From Arthrobacter crusticola (GTDB taxonomy: Bacteria; Actinomycetota; Actinomycetes; Actinomycetales; Micrococcaceae), in contig NZ_SMTK01000003.1 of the NCBI RefSeq assembly GCF_004357995.1, forward strand, positions 434,001-498,000: 64,000 nt of DNA. The letters are read 5' to 3'. The notes beneath the pieces were generated by a model. That model was given only the letters and a program-made list of their open reading frames with translations. It had not been told where the DNA came from and did not search any database. Numbering within the stretch: the first letter of the stretch is position 1; every line of letters begins with the position of its first letter. Of the stretch, positions 18,207 through 26,257 are shown in pieces. Both the position numbers and the translations under genes were made by a program.

Positions 18207-19313
18207 TCAAAGGCCCTCGGTCGGCCGCTCCGTCAGCTCGATCCGGGCCTGCTCCCTGTCGCTTCCGCGGTTGAACTCGACGTCGACGGCGTCGCCGGGG
18301 TCGAGGCGGCGCAGTACCGCCAGCAGGTCTTCGGGAGAAGCCACTTCCTCCCCGTCGAGGGACGTGATGATGTCCCCAGGGCGGAGTCCCGCCTCGCCGG
18401 CCGGCCCGCCCTCCGCCACCGAGATCACCACGGCGCCCGTGGTGTCCTCGACGCGCAGCTGCCGGGCGATCTGCGGCGTGATGGCAGCGGGGGTCAGGCC
18501 CAAGTAGGCGTGGTCGGCGGTGCCGTCCTCGAGCAGTTCCTCGGCAATGGCGGTTGCCGTGGGGGCGGGGATGGCGAACCCCAGTGAGACGGCCCCGGAC
18601 TGGGGCGGGATGTACGCCTCGCTGATCCCGATGATCTCGCCCTGGCCGTTGACCACGGCGCCACCCGAATTGCCGGGACTGATCGCGGCGTCCGTCTGGA
18701 TCAGATCCACGAGCGACTGGCTCCTCGAGGCCGAGCCGGGGATCTGCCGGTGCAGACCCGAGATGATCCCGGACGTCACCGTGTTCTCAAAGCCGAGGGG
18801 AGAGCCGATCACCACCGCCAGTTCCCCGATCTCCGGCAGCCGGTCCTGGAACTGTGCCGCAGGCAGGTCCTCCCGGTCGGCCTGGACCAGTGCGAGGTCG
18901 GAGACCCGGTCGGCAGCGGTCACGGTGCCGGCCACCCGCCGGCCGTCGGCGAAGGCCACCTCCACCTCGGTGTTGCCGCGCACCACGTGTTCATTGGTGA
19001 TGATCAGTCCGTCCTCGGAGTAGATCACCCCGCTGCCCAGCCCGCCCTCGGTGAAGATGGTCACCACCGAGGGCTGGACGGCCTCGACGATCTCCGGGAT
19101 GGACAGCGCGGCGTCTTCCGGTTCCGCGGACCCGGGACCCTGACCATCCCCGGTCCCCGCCTCGGCAGACTGCGCCGTCCGGGTGGCCGTCGGGCCGGGA
19201 TCGGCGTCCCCATTGCCTTCGAACGCGGTGCATCCGGTCAGCACCGCCAGGACGAGCACGAGCGGCGCCAGGGGCCCCAGCCCGCTGCGGTGGACCTTTA
19301 AGGGTCGTCTCAT
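18207..19313 (-). CDS. HtrA/DegP-type trypsin-like serine protease with PDZ domain, lipoprotein
   Basis: 368 residues from ATG 19313 with GGAGG upstream. A lipoprotein signal ends VLAVLTGC, then a disordered Ala/Gly/Thr-rich linker to about residue 75. The S1C protease domain has the triad His in IITNEHVV, Asp in RVSDLALVQ and Ser in SPGNSGGAV. One PDZ domain follows (AYLGLTPAAI to LDGEEVASPEDLL). It is an extracytoplasmic quality-control or regulatory protease anchored to the membrane. It ends ten bases from the convergent prenyl synthase gene. Confidence 0.92.
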   Translation of the reverse strand: MRRPLKVHRSGLGPLAPLVLVLAVLTGCTAFEGNGDADPGPTATRTAQSAEAGTGDGQGPGSAEPEDAALSIPEIVEAVQPSVVTIFTEGGLGSGVIYSEDGLIITNEHVVRGNTEVEVAFADGRRVAGTVTAADRVSDLALVQADREDLPAAQFQDRLPEIGELAVVIGSPLGFENTVTSGIISGLHRQIPGSASRSQSLVDLIQTDAAISPGNSGGAVVNGQGEIIGISEAYIPPQSGAVSLGFAIPAPTATAIAEELLEDGTADHAYLGLTPAAITPQIARQLRVEDTTGAVVISVAEGGPAGEAGLRPGDIITSLDGEEVASPEDLLAVLRRLDPGDAVDVEFNRGSDREQARIELTERPTEGL

Positions 19314-19483
19314 TCGGATTCCTCCCCGGCCGGCCGGGAGGGCGCCGGCGCCATACGCACCGGGTGCCGGTCCGGCCGGGCCGGCACCGCCGATCACTAA
19401 AACTGCTTACTAACTGGGCGGCCCGGCCGGCCGGCTGTCAAGGATGGGTGGGCGCCCGAAGGGCGCCCGGTGCGATGGGATGC

Positions 19484-19771
19484 TCAGGACCCCCGCCGGC
19501 TCAGGGCCGGGGGCGAACGCTCCCGGGCCGGCGGCGGCGTCCGGCTGCCGTGCTGCCGCAACCGGCGGGGCCGGTGGGCGCCCTGAGCGGGATCGGCGCC
19601 GCTCCAGCGGCGGCGGGCCGGGGCGGCGATGCCGCGGACGCGCCCGGGCGGATCGATCCGTTCGACGATTTCCTGGAACTCGGCGTCGAAGAAGTCATCC
19701 TCAAGGCAGATTAATTCGAGGAAGCCGGACACCGCGAATTCTTCACGGGACTCGACGGACTGCATCAACAT
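19484..19771 (-). CDS. Small conserved-looking hypothetical protein
   Basis: About 95 residues starting MLMQSVESREEF, with AGGGG seven bases before the ATG. The segment FLELICLEDDFFDAEFQEIVERI follows the pattern LxxIC...AEFxxIV seen in short actinobacterial hypothetical proteins of this size, and is followed by an Arg/Pro-rich tail, also usual for them. The function is unknown. A TGTAAT -10-like box lies upstream in an unusually AT-rich patch around 19795-19865. Confidence in the first half being coding is higher than for the tail. Confidence 0.6.
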   Translation of the reverse strand: MLMQSVESREEFAVSGFLELICLEDDFFDAEFQEIVERIDPPGRVRGIAAPARRRWSGADPAQGAHRPRRLRQHGSRTPPPARERSPPALSRRGS

Positions 19772-19997
19772 GGGAACCCCTGCAGAATCAGGTTTCAATT
19801 ACACAATGGCCGCATATGTTTTTGCCGTCCCCGGGACTCGCCCGGGAACACTCTTTAAATAGCACCACCCGGCGCCGGACCGCAAGGGGATGGCGTGCGG
19901 TCCGAGCTGCACCGCACCCGGTACGGTGCCGGGGACCCACCGGGCGGCCGGCCGCGGATCTATGGCGACGGAACACCCTGCCACAGCTGGGCCGCGG

Positions 19998-20468
19998 TCA
20001 CAGGAAGGCGCGGAGTTCCCGTGCTTTCCGGGCGCGCACCTCGGGGTCGACGATGGGGCGTTTGGGGGTGAAATAGAAACCGTCATCGTGCCACCGCGGC
20101 AGGACGTGCTGGTGGTAGTGCCAGACGTGCTGGCTGCCGGCCGGCTCGTTGTGCTGGCGGGTGGAGACGCCGTCGGGCTGCCATGCCCGCTTGATCGCCA
20201 CGGCGAGGTCGCGGGTGAGGAGCATAATGCGCGAGGCCACGTCGTCGGGAAGCTCGTACAGCAGTTCGAAGTGGGCGCGCGGGGTGATCAGCACGTGGCC
20301 CGGATTCGGCTCGAACCCGTGCGAGGCGATGAAAGCGAGGGCGAGGTCGTCGGCGTAGATGACGTCCTCCGGCCGGCACAGGTTGCGCGGGTTATCGAAG
20401 TTGCCGCGGGCCAGGTCGCAGAAGGGGCACTGGTAGCCCGCGGGGGCGTGGTTGACGAACTCGGACAT
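19998..20468 (-). CDS. HIT family hydrolase
   Basis: 156 residues. The histidine triad is SQHVWHYHQHVLPR (H-x-H-x-H pattern), and a zinc-type pair is at YQCPFCDLARG. Family members hydrolyse nucleotide phosphoramidates, dinucleotide polyphosphates or related adducts. The start ATG is one base past the stop of the SMI1/KNR4-like gene, with GAGGA inside that gene as its ribosome site, so the two are co-translated. This version is somewhat divergent from the short Hint proteins. Confidence 0.9.
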   Translation of the reverse strand: MSEFVNHAPAGYQCPFCDLARGNFDNPRNLCRPEDVIYADDLALAFIASHGFEPNPGHVLITPRAHFELLYELPDDVASRIMLLTRDLAVAIKRAWQPDGVSTRQHNEPAGSQHVWHYHQHVLPRWHDDGFYFTPKRPIVDPEVRARKARELRAFL

Positions 20469-20469
20469 C

Positions 20470-20895
20470 TCAGTCCTCGTCGGTGTCTTCAAACACCCAC
20501 TCGAACAGGTCCAGGACGTATTCGCTGAACGTTCCCTCTTCGCTCTGCCACTCGCCGCGGGCATTGTTGCGGCGCCAGATGATTGGGTCGGGCACCGACA
20601 GCTGGTCGGCCCGCATGCCCCAGGTGTACTGCTCGTCCTCGTCCTCAAGGAACAGCAGGAACCCGTCCTCGATCTCGAGCTCGTCCGGGTCCCAGAAGAA
20701 GTGGAACGCCTCCATGATGTCCTCGGTCGCCCCGACCGCGAGGTAGAACTCGCGCAGGGCCAGGGGCAGCTGGAAATCCTTCCCCTCCATCAGCTCATCG
20801 ATCTCGGCGGGCGAGAGGCCGTCCTCCTCTTCCCACTGGTCGTCAAAGTAGGCAGGAACCAGGGCGCGGAACTTGTCCAGGAACAGCTCGGTCAC
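20470..20895 (-). CDS. SMI1/KNR4 (SUKH) family protein
   Basis: 141 residues, very acidic. Family features are LSPAEIDELMEGKDFQLPLALREFYLAVG (the typical leading helices with a PxxLxxFY core) and WDPDELEIEDGFLLFLEDEDEQYTWGM. SUKH proteins often act as immunity proteins to secreted or contact-dependent toxins, but no toxin gene is adjacent here. It is coupled instead to a HIT hydrolase gene, so a housekeeping or intracellular binding role is equally likely. It starts at GTG with TGGAG upstream. Confidence 0.8.
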   Translation of the reverse strand: MTELFLDKFRALVPAYFDDQWEEEDGLSPAEIDELMEGKDFQLPLALREFYLAVGATEDIMEAFHFFWDPDELEIEDGFLLFLEDEDEQYTWGMRADQLSVPDPIIWRRNNARGEWQSEEGTFSEYVLDLFEWVFEDTDED

Positions 20896-20943
20896 GAAAA
20901 ACTCCAGATGGGATTGGGGGAAGGCTCCATCCTATCTCCCAAC

Positions 20944-20966
20944 GCGGGGCCCGGTAACCGGCCCGC
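20944..20966 (-). terminator. Hairpin ending the partner-switching operon
   Basis: An imperfect GC stem (GCGGGGCC against GGCCCGC with one bulge) lies just beyond the stop of the TRIC-family gene and before the SMI1-like gene. Confidence 0.5.
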
Positions 20967-20972
20967 TGCCGC

Positions 20973-21593
20973 CTAGGTCCGCGACGCGAGCGGTGCCCGC
21001 CAGCCGTACCGCCAGGACAGCAGGCGCAGCACAAAGACCACGGACGCGGCCGCGGTGCCGGTGAACAGGTTGAACCAGCCGGCCCCGACGAGCAGGGCCA
21101 CGACGGCAGCGCCAAGCATGGCGGGGAGCGCGTAGATGTCGTGCGGGTCGAACAGCTGCGGCACCTCGTTGGCCACCACGTCCCGCAGCAGGCCGCCGCC
21201 CACCCCGGTCGTCACGCCGAGCAGGACGGCGGCAACGGGGTTGAGGCCGAAATAGAGGGCCTTGACGGTCCCGGTGACGCAGAACAGGGCCAGCCCGCCG
21301 GCGTCGAAGATCACCAGGACCCGCTTGATCCGTTCCACCCCCGCGACGGTGAAATACACGAGCACTGTCGCCAGCAGGGGAGGGATCAGGTAGGCCGGGT
21401 TGCTGAACGCCGCCGGCGGGGTGCCGATGATGACGTCGCGTACGACGCCGCCGCCGAGACCTGCGAGGGAGGCCAGCAGCAGGGAGCCCACCAGGTCGAA
21501 GCCATTGCGTGCGGCCAGCAGGGAGCCGGAGACGGCGAAGAAGAAGACGCCCAGCAGGTCAAGGATCAGGGCGATCTGGGACGCGGCGGTCAT
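20973..21593 (-). CDS. TRIC-family cation channel (YadS/UPF0126)
   Basis: 206 residues with about six or seven membrane helices in two repeats. Each half has the family's glycine-rich motif: LAGLGGGVVRDVIIGTPP and TTGVGGGLLRDVVANEVP. Prokaryotic TRIC proteins form trimeric K+/Na+-permeable pores. It begins 21 bases after the RsbW-like kinase gene and is read in the same direction, so it is probably the last gene of that operon. Why an ion channel should be co-expressed with a partner switch and a glycosyltransferase is unclear. Confidence 0.9.
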   Translation of the reverse strand: MTAASQIALILDLLGVFFFAVSGSLLAARNGFDLVGSLLLASLAGLGGGVVRDVIIGTPPAAFSNPAYLIPPLLATVLVYFTVAGVERIKRVLVIFDAGGLALFCVTGTVKALYFGLNPVAAVLLGVTTGVGGGLLRDVVANEVPQLFDPHDIYALPAMLGAAVVALLVGAGWFNLFTGTAAASVVFVLRLLSWRYGWRAPLASRT

Positions 21594-21614
21594 GAGGTCC
21601 TTTTCAGGGGTGGG

Positions 21615-22043
21615 TCAGGCCGGGGTTTCGATCTCCCGCGAAAGCACCCAGGTCTTCGTTTCGCCCCGCAACTCCACGGTGATCGTGGTCATCAGCGCCT
21701 CGATCAGGGCCAGCCCCCGGCCGCTCTCCTGGTCGTCGTCGGGGAGGGAAGCCGACGGCAGTTCGGGCGAGGGCACCGCGCCGATCTCCGAGATGCGGGC
21801 CTGCAGCACCGAGGCCATGACGGTCAGGGTCACCCCCAGGCGGAGCTCGCCGCCGGCCACCGCGACGCCGTGCTGCACGATGTTCGAGGCAGACTCGATC
21901 ACCGCGGTGGTGAAGGCCATCTGGTCGAGTTCGGGAACGAAGGAGGCGACCTCCCAGATCCGGTCGAGCTCGGTGTGCAGTTCGTCGATCGCCTCTGGGG
22001 TCGCTGGCGCCTGGTAGGCGCGCTCCGCGAGCACCTCAGTCAT
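21615..22043 (-). CDS. Anti-sigma-factor-like GHKL kinase (RsbW/SpoIIAB-like)
   Basis: 142 residues. The Bergerat ATP fold is shown by the N box VIESASNIVQHG and the G1 box DDDQESGRGLALIEAL. Such proteins phosphorylate STAS antagonists and sequester a partner. The ATG overlaps the STAS gene's stop by eight bases, so synthesis is coupled. No sigma-factor gene is in the operon, so the sequestered partner may be a protein other than a sigma factor. Confidence 0.88.
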   Translation of the reverse strand: MTEVLAERAYQAPATPEAIDELHTELDRIWEVASFVPELDQMAFTTAVIESASNIVQHGVAVAGGELRLGVTLTVMASVLQARISEIGAVPSPELPSASLPDDDQESGRGLALIEALMTTITVELRGETKTWVLSREIETPA

Positions 22044-22368
22044 TGGAGAAGGCGCCTTCGGCGGTGGCATGCGGGGTCAGGACGCGGTTCATGCTGGTCA
22101 GCTCAAGGACCATTTTCACCTGGGGCTGCACGCAGGCGATGCGCAGGTCTCCGCCGGCCTGGCGGGCCATCTTCAGGCAGCCGATCAGGGCGCCAAGCCC
22201 CGAGGAGTCGATGAACTCGGTGGCCAGCATGTTGAGGACGATGCGCTTGTTCCCCGCAGAGACCACCTCGCCGACCACCTCGCGCAGCTTCGGCGCAGCA
22301 ACCATATTGAGCCGTCCGGTGCCGGAAACCTCGGTATAGGAGTCCTTCTGTTCAGTGCTGAACCGCAT
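22036..22368 (-). CDS. STAS-domain anti-sigma factor antagonist (SpoIIAA/RsbV-like)
   Basis: 110 residues making a single STAS domain. The phosphorylation loop is ATEFIDSSGLGALIGCL, where the first Ser after Asp is the residue modified in SpoIIAA. Its 5' end overlaps the glycosyltransferase gene by 17 bases and its 3' end overlaps the kinase gene. Unphosphorylated, it would bind the RsbW-like kinase; the PP2C domain encoded at the head of the operon is the obvious phosphatase for it. Confidence 0.92.
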   Translation of the reverse strand: MRFSTEQKDSYTEVSGTGRLNMVAAPKLREVVGEVVSAGNKRIVLNMLATEFIDSSGLGALIGCLKMARQAGGDLRIACVQPQVKMVLELTSMNRVLTPHATAEGAFSND

Positions 22369-24304
22369 CTACGCTCCTCTTCTCGGGTGTGAACCCCTTG
22401 TACTTTACTGCCTTGATCAGCACGCTGAGGACCAGCAGGTCGAAGGCCACCCAGGCCACGTTGACGAGGGTCCCGATCGGCTCATTCAGTCCGGCCGCAA
22501 GCCGGACCACCCCAACGACAAGTGCTGCGGCGAGCAGCGCCATCACGATCAGCTGCGGCCGGATCAGGTCCCAGCGGGGTCCGGATTCCTGACGGGTCTT
22601 GGGCGTGACGGCGAAGCCCAGCGGGCGTCCGAACCACACGTTCCGGGCCGCCGTCGTGCAGGCCCGGATCCAGGTCGGGAACAGGGCCAGGCTGTACTGC
22701 TGGCCGCGCCAGGTGGGGATTCCCCGGCCGGTGACCGCGAACAGCAGCTGGTTGATCACCATGAACGGCACGAAGCGGAGGAAGAACTCGGAACTGATCC
22801 CGGTCACCGGAAGCACCCCGAGGGTGAGGTAGATGACCGGGGCCGCGAAGTAGACGACGGCTGCGAAGCCGCTGAGGTAGGACCACATCGTCGCGAAGTA
22901 CATCAGGCGCTGCGCCGGTCCCAGGCCCCGGCGGACCAGCGGATTCTCCCGCAGCAGGACCTGGATGGTGCCCTGCGCCCAGCGCAGACGCTGCGTCAGC
23001 ATTGTCGAAAGGTCCTCGGGGGCCAGCCCGGTGGCGAGGATCTCGTGGTGGTAGACGCTCTGCCAGCCCATCGCGTGCATCCCCATCGAGGTGGCCATGT
23101 CCTCGGTGACGGAGATGGTCGCCATCGGCATGATCGGCTGGGCCTCCGCGGAGCGCTCGATCGACAGGGCGTCAAGGACCTCTTGGACCGACTCAAGGGC
23201 CGCCAGCGGCGACAGGTCGCGGTGGGACATGCGTTCGATTGCCCCGTCCAGTTCGCCCCCGCCCGGAAGGGCGGATTCGGTACCCTGCTCGAGGGCCGCG
23301 ATGTCAGCCAGGTCGGCCTCCAGCGACGAGAAGTCGGCGCCGACCAGGGACTGCACGGCCTCGTCGACGGTTCGGCGCACCCGGTAGGTGACCTCGCTGA
23401 GGGACACTCCCGCGCGCAATTCGGCGCGCGCCCGTTCCGTTGCCGACTCGACGTCGTCGAGCAGCCCCGCGACCAGGGGATCGGCCGCCTCGGGCGATCT
23501 GCGGGCCCGGCGCAGGGCGGTCCGGGAGGCCTTCAGTGCCCTGGTGACGCCCCGTTCGACCTCTTTCACGTAGCCGGCCAGGCCGAGCTGCATGAGGGCC
23601 TCACGCCGCAGGACGGCATTGGATCCGCAGAAGAAGGCCGCGTTCCAACCGTCCTTGCCCTGCTGGATCGGTCCGTAGAACAGCGGGGCCTGGCTGCCCA
23701 GCGGGTCGTCGTCGGGCACATTGGCGAAGTACTGCGGGGTCTGCACCAGGGCCACCCGCCGGTTGTTGAAGTAGCCCAGGGTCTTCTCGAGGATCGCCGC
23801 ATCGGGGACCTGGTCGGCGTCAAGGATCAGCAGGAATTCGCCCTGGGTCTCCATGAGCGCGTTGTTGAGGTTGCCTGCCTTGGCGTGCCGGGGCCGGTCC
23901 GCCCAGTCGGGACCGCGCGTGAGGTAGCCGAGGCCATGCTGCCGTGCCAGCTCCCGCACCTCCCCGCGCCCCCCGTCGTCGAGGATCCAGGTGCTGTGCG
24001 GGTGCCGGATGGCCTTCGCCGCGAGTGCCGTCTCCAGGACCATCGCCGGGGGCTCGTTGTAGGTGGTGATGAAGACGTCGACAGTGGCACCGGCGGGGGC
24101 GGGCGGGGCCGTGCGCTGCTTCTTCTTCCACACGGTCAGCCCGAACAGCCCGACGTCGATCAGGCTGTAGGTCTCCGCGGCCACCAGGGGAACCGCGATC
24201 CACCAGGCGTCCCAGTTGAGGGATTCAAGCCAGCGCCATGCGAGATAGTTGATGCCCAGCAGGACGGTCAGGACCACCAGGAGGCGGGCCGGAAAATTCC
24301 TCAT
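22352..24304 (-). CDS. BcsA-like membrane glycosyltransferase (GT2) with a large helical insertion and no PilZ domain
   Basis: 650 residues. Two N-terminal helices (8-24, 33-58) lead to a GT-A domain: VDVFITTYNEP near 75, LDDGGR near 108, catalytic DxD in LDADQVPDA near 161, TED in SVTEDMATSMG near 398, and the processivity motif QRLRWAQGT near 438. About six further helices follow. Cellulose-synthase-type enzymes normally have only a short link between the FFCGSNAVLRREAL segment (224-237) and TED; here about 145 charged, helical residues intervene (roughly 243-392). The C-terminus (FGRPLGFAVTPKT, then two helices) has no PilZ domain. It is co-translated with a PP2C regulator upstream (4-base overlap) and STAS downstream. 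The polymer made is unknown; cellulose, another beta-glucan or a hyaluronan-like chain are possibilities. Confidence 0.88.
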   Translation of the reverse strand: MRNFPARLLVVLTVLLGINYLAWRWLESLNWDAWWIAVPLVAAETYSLIDVGLFGLTVWKKKQRTAPPAPAGATVDVFITTYNEPPAMVLETALAAKAIRHPHSTWILDDGGRGEVRELARQHGLGYLTRGPDWADRPRHAKAGNLNNALMETQGEFLLILDADQVPDAAILEKTLGYFNNRRVALVQTPQYFANVPDDDPLGSQAPLFYGPIQQGKDGWNAAFFCGSNAVLRREALMQLGLAGYVKEVERGVTRALKASRTALRRARRSPEAADPLVAGLLDDVESATERARAELRAGVSLSEVTYRVRRTVDEAVQSLVGADFSSLEADLADIAALEQGTESALPGGGELDGAIERMSHRDLSPLAALESVQEVLDALSIERSAEAQPIMPMATISVTEDMATSMGMHAMGWQSVYHHEILATGLAPEDLSTMLTQRLRWAQGTIQVLLRENPLVRRGLGPAQRLMYFATMWSYLSGFAAVVYFAAPVIYLTLGVLPVTGISSEFFLRFVPFMVINQLLFAVTGRGIPTWRGQQYSLALFPTWIRACTTAARNVWFGRPLGFAVTPKTRQESGPRWDLIRPQLIVMALLAAALVVGVVRLAAGLNEPIGTLVNVAWVAFDLLVLSVLIKAVKYKGFTPEKRSVDAVQH

Positions 24305-25449
24305 CCGGCACGCTCTGCCGCACGCAGGTTCCCGGCTTCACCGGTGGCGCCGGCTGCCTTCCGGCGGAGGATGACGACGGTGACGTCGTCGTCGACCTCG
24401 GGCACGTCGGCGAGCCCGAGCAGCGTCTCGCAGGCCTGCGCGGCGCTTCCACTCGAATGGACCACCCGGGCCATCGCTGCGGTGAAGTCATCGATCGTCG
24501 GGTAGGCGTCGAGCAGGCCGTCGCTGATGACGGCGAGGGTGTCCCCGGGGGCCAGGACAAGCCGGCCCGGTGTCCAGGTCTGCCCGGGCCAGGCTCCAAC
24601 GGGCGGCCCGCCGGGGGAGAGGCGGGTGCAGTCGCCGCCCGCAGTGATGTGAAGTGCGAGGCCGTGGCCGGCGTCGACATAGTCGACGACGCCGGAGGAG
24701 GTGTTGAACCGGGCGTGGAAGAGGGTCACGAAGGACCCCGCCTTGTCGAGGTCCGGCTCGGTGGCCCGGGCGGCGGCGTTGAACGCCGCGTCGATGTTCG
24801 ACTGGTTGGAGACCGAACGCATGACGGCGCGGACGGTGGCGGCGATCAGGGCCGCTCCCATGCCCTTGCCCATGGCGTCGGCGACGGTGAGGTGGAGCCC
24901 GTCGGCGGTCCGGTACCAGTCGTAGAAGTCCCCGCCGACGCTGCGGGAGGGACGGAACTGGCCGGCCAGGTCGTAGTCGTCGAGGGAGAGCGCGTCACGG
25001 GGCAGCAGGCTCTGCTGGACTTCGGCCGCGCGGCGCCTTTCGGTGGCGTTGGCCTCCTCGACGGCGCTCTGCCGGTTGTGGCGGCGGAAGATTGAGTTGA
25101 GGCGCGCAACGAGCTCGCGCGGGCTGAACGGCTTGGAGATGTAGTCGTCGGCTCCGGTTTCAAGGCCTGTGAGCCGTTCGATCTCGTCGGTGCGGGCGGT
25201 GATCATGAGGATGTAGGCATCGGAGAAGGTGCGCACTTCCCTGCAGATTTCGATGCCGTCGCCGTCGGGCAGGTTGAGGTCAAGGGTGATCAGGTCGACT
25301 CCAAGGCGCGCGGCCATGAGTCCCTCCCTGGCGGTTCCCGCCTCGGTCACGTCGAAGCCCTGCATGGTGAGGATCTGCACCAGGAGGCTCCGGATATCGG
25401 CGTCGTCTTCTACAACCAGGGCACGGCGTCGATCCGGAGCGTCAGTCAT
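24301..25449 (-). CDS. Response regulator with PP2C (SpoIIE/RsbU-type) phosphatase output
   Basis: 382 residues. The receiver domain (1-125) has the acidic pair VVEDDAD, phospho-acceptor Asp in LITLDLNLPDGDG, and Lys in SKPFSPREL. A short coiled segment (QSAVEEANATERRRAAEVQQSLLP) is the usual RsbU-type linker. The PP2C domain has GGDFYDW, DAMGKGMGAAL, DAGHGLAL, SDGLLDA and DDVTVVIL, all metal-binding motifs. Phosphorylation by an unlinked kinase should switch on dephosphorylation of the STAS antagonist. The ATG at 25449 with GAGGG upstream is preferred over one three codons earlier. It is the first gene of the operon, overlapping the glycosyltransferase start by four bases. Confidence 0.93.
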   Translation of the reverse strand: MTDAPDRRRALVVEDDADIRSLLVQILTMQGFDVTEAGTAREGLMAARLGVDLITLDLNLPDGDGIEICREVRTFSDAYILMITARTDEIERLTGLETGADDYISKPFSPRELVARLNSIFRRHNRQSAVEEANATERRRAAEVQQSLLPRDALSLDDYDLAGQFRPSRSVGGDFYDWYRTADGLHLTVADAMGKGMGAALIAATVRAVMRSVSNQSNIDAAFNAAARATEPDLDKAGSFVTLFHARFNTSSGVVDYVDAGHGLALHITAGGDCTRLSPGGPPVGAWPGQTWTPGRLVLAPGDTLAVISDGLLDAYPTIDDFTAAMARVVHSSGSAAQACETLLGLADVPEVDDDVTVVILRRKAAGATGEAGNLRAAERAG

Positions 25450-25513
25450 GTCCCTCATTAAACGCTACGGCCGGAGCTGTCCATGTAGCGGCGTAGTTCG
25501 TCGTGTCGCGTAC

Positions 25514-25556
25514 GAATGAGGGGCACGAGGGCGGTCGGCGCCGGTGCCCCTCATTC
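25514..25556 (-). terminator. Terminator after the Ala/Pro-rich secreted protein gene
   Basis: A perfect 13-base stem (GAATGAGGGGCAC and its complement, 25514-25526 with 25544-25556) with a 17-base loop lies downstream of the secreted protein gene and before the partner-switching operon. Confidence 0.7.
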
Positions 25557-25576
25557 ATTCCAGCAGCCGCAGCTGG

Positions 25577-26113
25577 TTAGGCGGCGGGCTCGGGTGCCGG
25601 CTCGGGAGCGGGTGCGGGCTCGGGTGCCGGGGCCGGTGCGGGCTCGGGTGCCGGGGCCGGTGCGGGCTCGGGTGCCGGGGCGGGTGCGGGCTCAGGTGCG
25701 GGCGGCACGACCACGACCGGGGGCTTCGGCTTGTCGACGTTCTTCTGGTAGCCCTTGGAGTGCAGGTGGGCCGCCTCGGAGTTCGATGTTCCGGGCGCCT
25801 TGGCCTTGGCGGCGGCGGCGACGGGGTTGGCCTTGGCGGCAACCGGGGCCTTGGCGGCCGCGACGGATGCCTTGGCGACGACGACGGGAGCCTTCGCCGC
25901 GGCAACCGGAGCCTTGGCCTTGGCGGCGGCGGCGACGGGGTTGGCCTTGGCGACGGTGGAGTTGGAGGCGCCGGCCGGCTTGGCCTTGGCGGCGGCGGCG
26001 ACGGGGTTGGCCTTGGCCGTGGGGGACGGGGCCGCATATGCAGCACCCGCTCCGAGGGTCAGTGCGAGCATGCCGGTGAGACCGGCAGCGGCGATCTTCT
26101 GTACAACGTTCAC
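25577..26113 (-). CDS. Low-complexity secreted Ala/Lys/Pro-rich repeat protein
   Basis: 178 residues from a GTG with GAGGT upstream. A signal peptide (MLALTLGAGAAYA) is followed by three copies of AKANPVAAAAKAK mixed with related KAPVAAAKAPVVVAKA blocks, a single non-repetitive stretch (GTSNSEAAHLHSKGYQKNVDKPKPP), and a C-terminal PAPEPAPA tail. It resembles histone-H1-like and wall-spanning Pro/Ala segments, but there is no LPxTG motif, membrane anchor or enzymatic domain. An envelope or exopolymer-associated role is a guess from its place beside a polysaccharide-synthase operon. A hairpin with GCCGGC arms lies in the leader just before the ribosome site. Confidence 0.75.
   Translation of the reverse strand: MNVVQKIAAAGLTGMLALTLGAGAAYAAPSPTAKANPVAAAAKAKPAGASNSTVAKANPVAAAAKAKAPVAAAKAPVVVAKASVAAAKAPVAAKANPVAAAAKAKAPGTSNSEAAHLHSKGYQKNVDKPKPPVVVVPPAPEPAPAPAPEPAPAPAPEPAPAPAPEPAPAPEPAPEPAA
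25611..25694. repeat. 24-bp tandem repeat encoding the PAPEPAPA tail
   Basis: Three almost identical 24-base units (25611-25634, 25635-25658, 25659-25682) and a partial fourth encode the Pro-Ala-Glu-Pro repeats of the secreted protein. Such arrays readily change copy number. Confidence 0.85.
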
Positions 26114-26257
26114 GAATACCTCACTTCGGGTGAGCCGGCCCAGCGCCGGCTCTTCCATCGACGGTATTCGCCGCTTCCCCGGTCAGTCCGCGGATTGCGG
26201 TAAAGCTGTGGACTTCCTCGGCGAATCCTTAAGAACCTGCGCATTTCCTGCGCTTGC

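Noticed and set aside
19772-19997. A small gene in the AT-rich patch between the hypothetical protein and the HIT gene
   Set aside because: Open frames on both strands lack ribosome sites and coherent codon use; the patch is better read as a promoter region.
20470-20895. Toxin-immunity island based on the SMI1/KNR4 (SUKH) protein
   Set aside because: No polymorphic toxin, secretion or further immunity gene is adjacent; the gene is coupled to a HIT hydrolase instead.
26114-26230. c-di-AMP (ydaO-type) riboswitch in the leader of the Ala/Pro-rich secreted protein
   Set aside because: There is a leader hairpin and c-di-AMP switches often precede secreted proteins, but the conserved ydaO core blocks could not be matched, so only a hairpin is reported.
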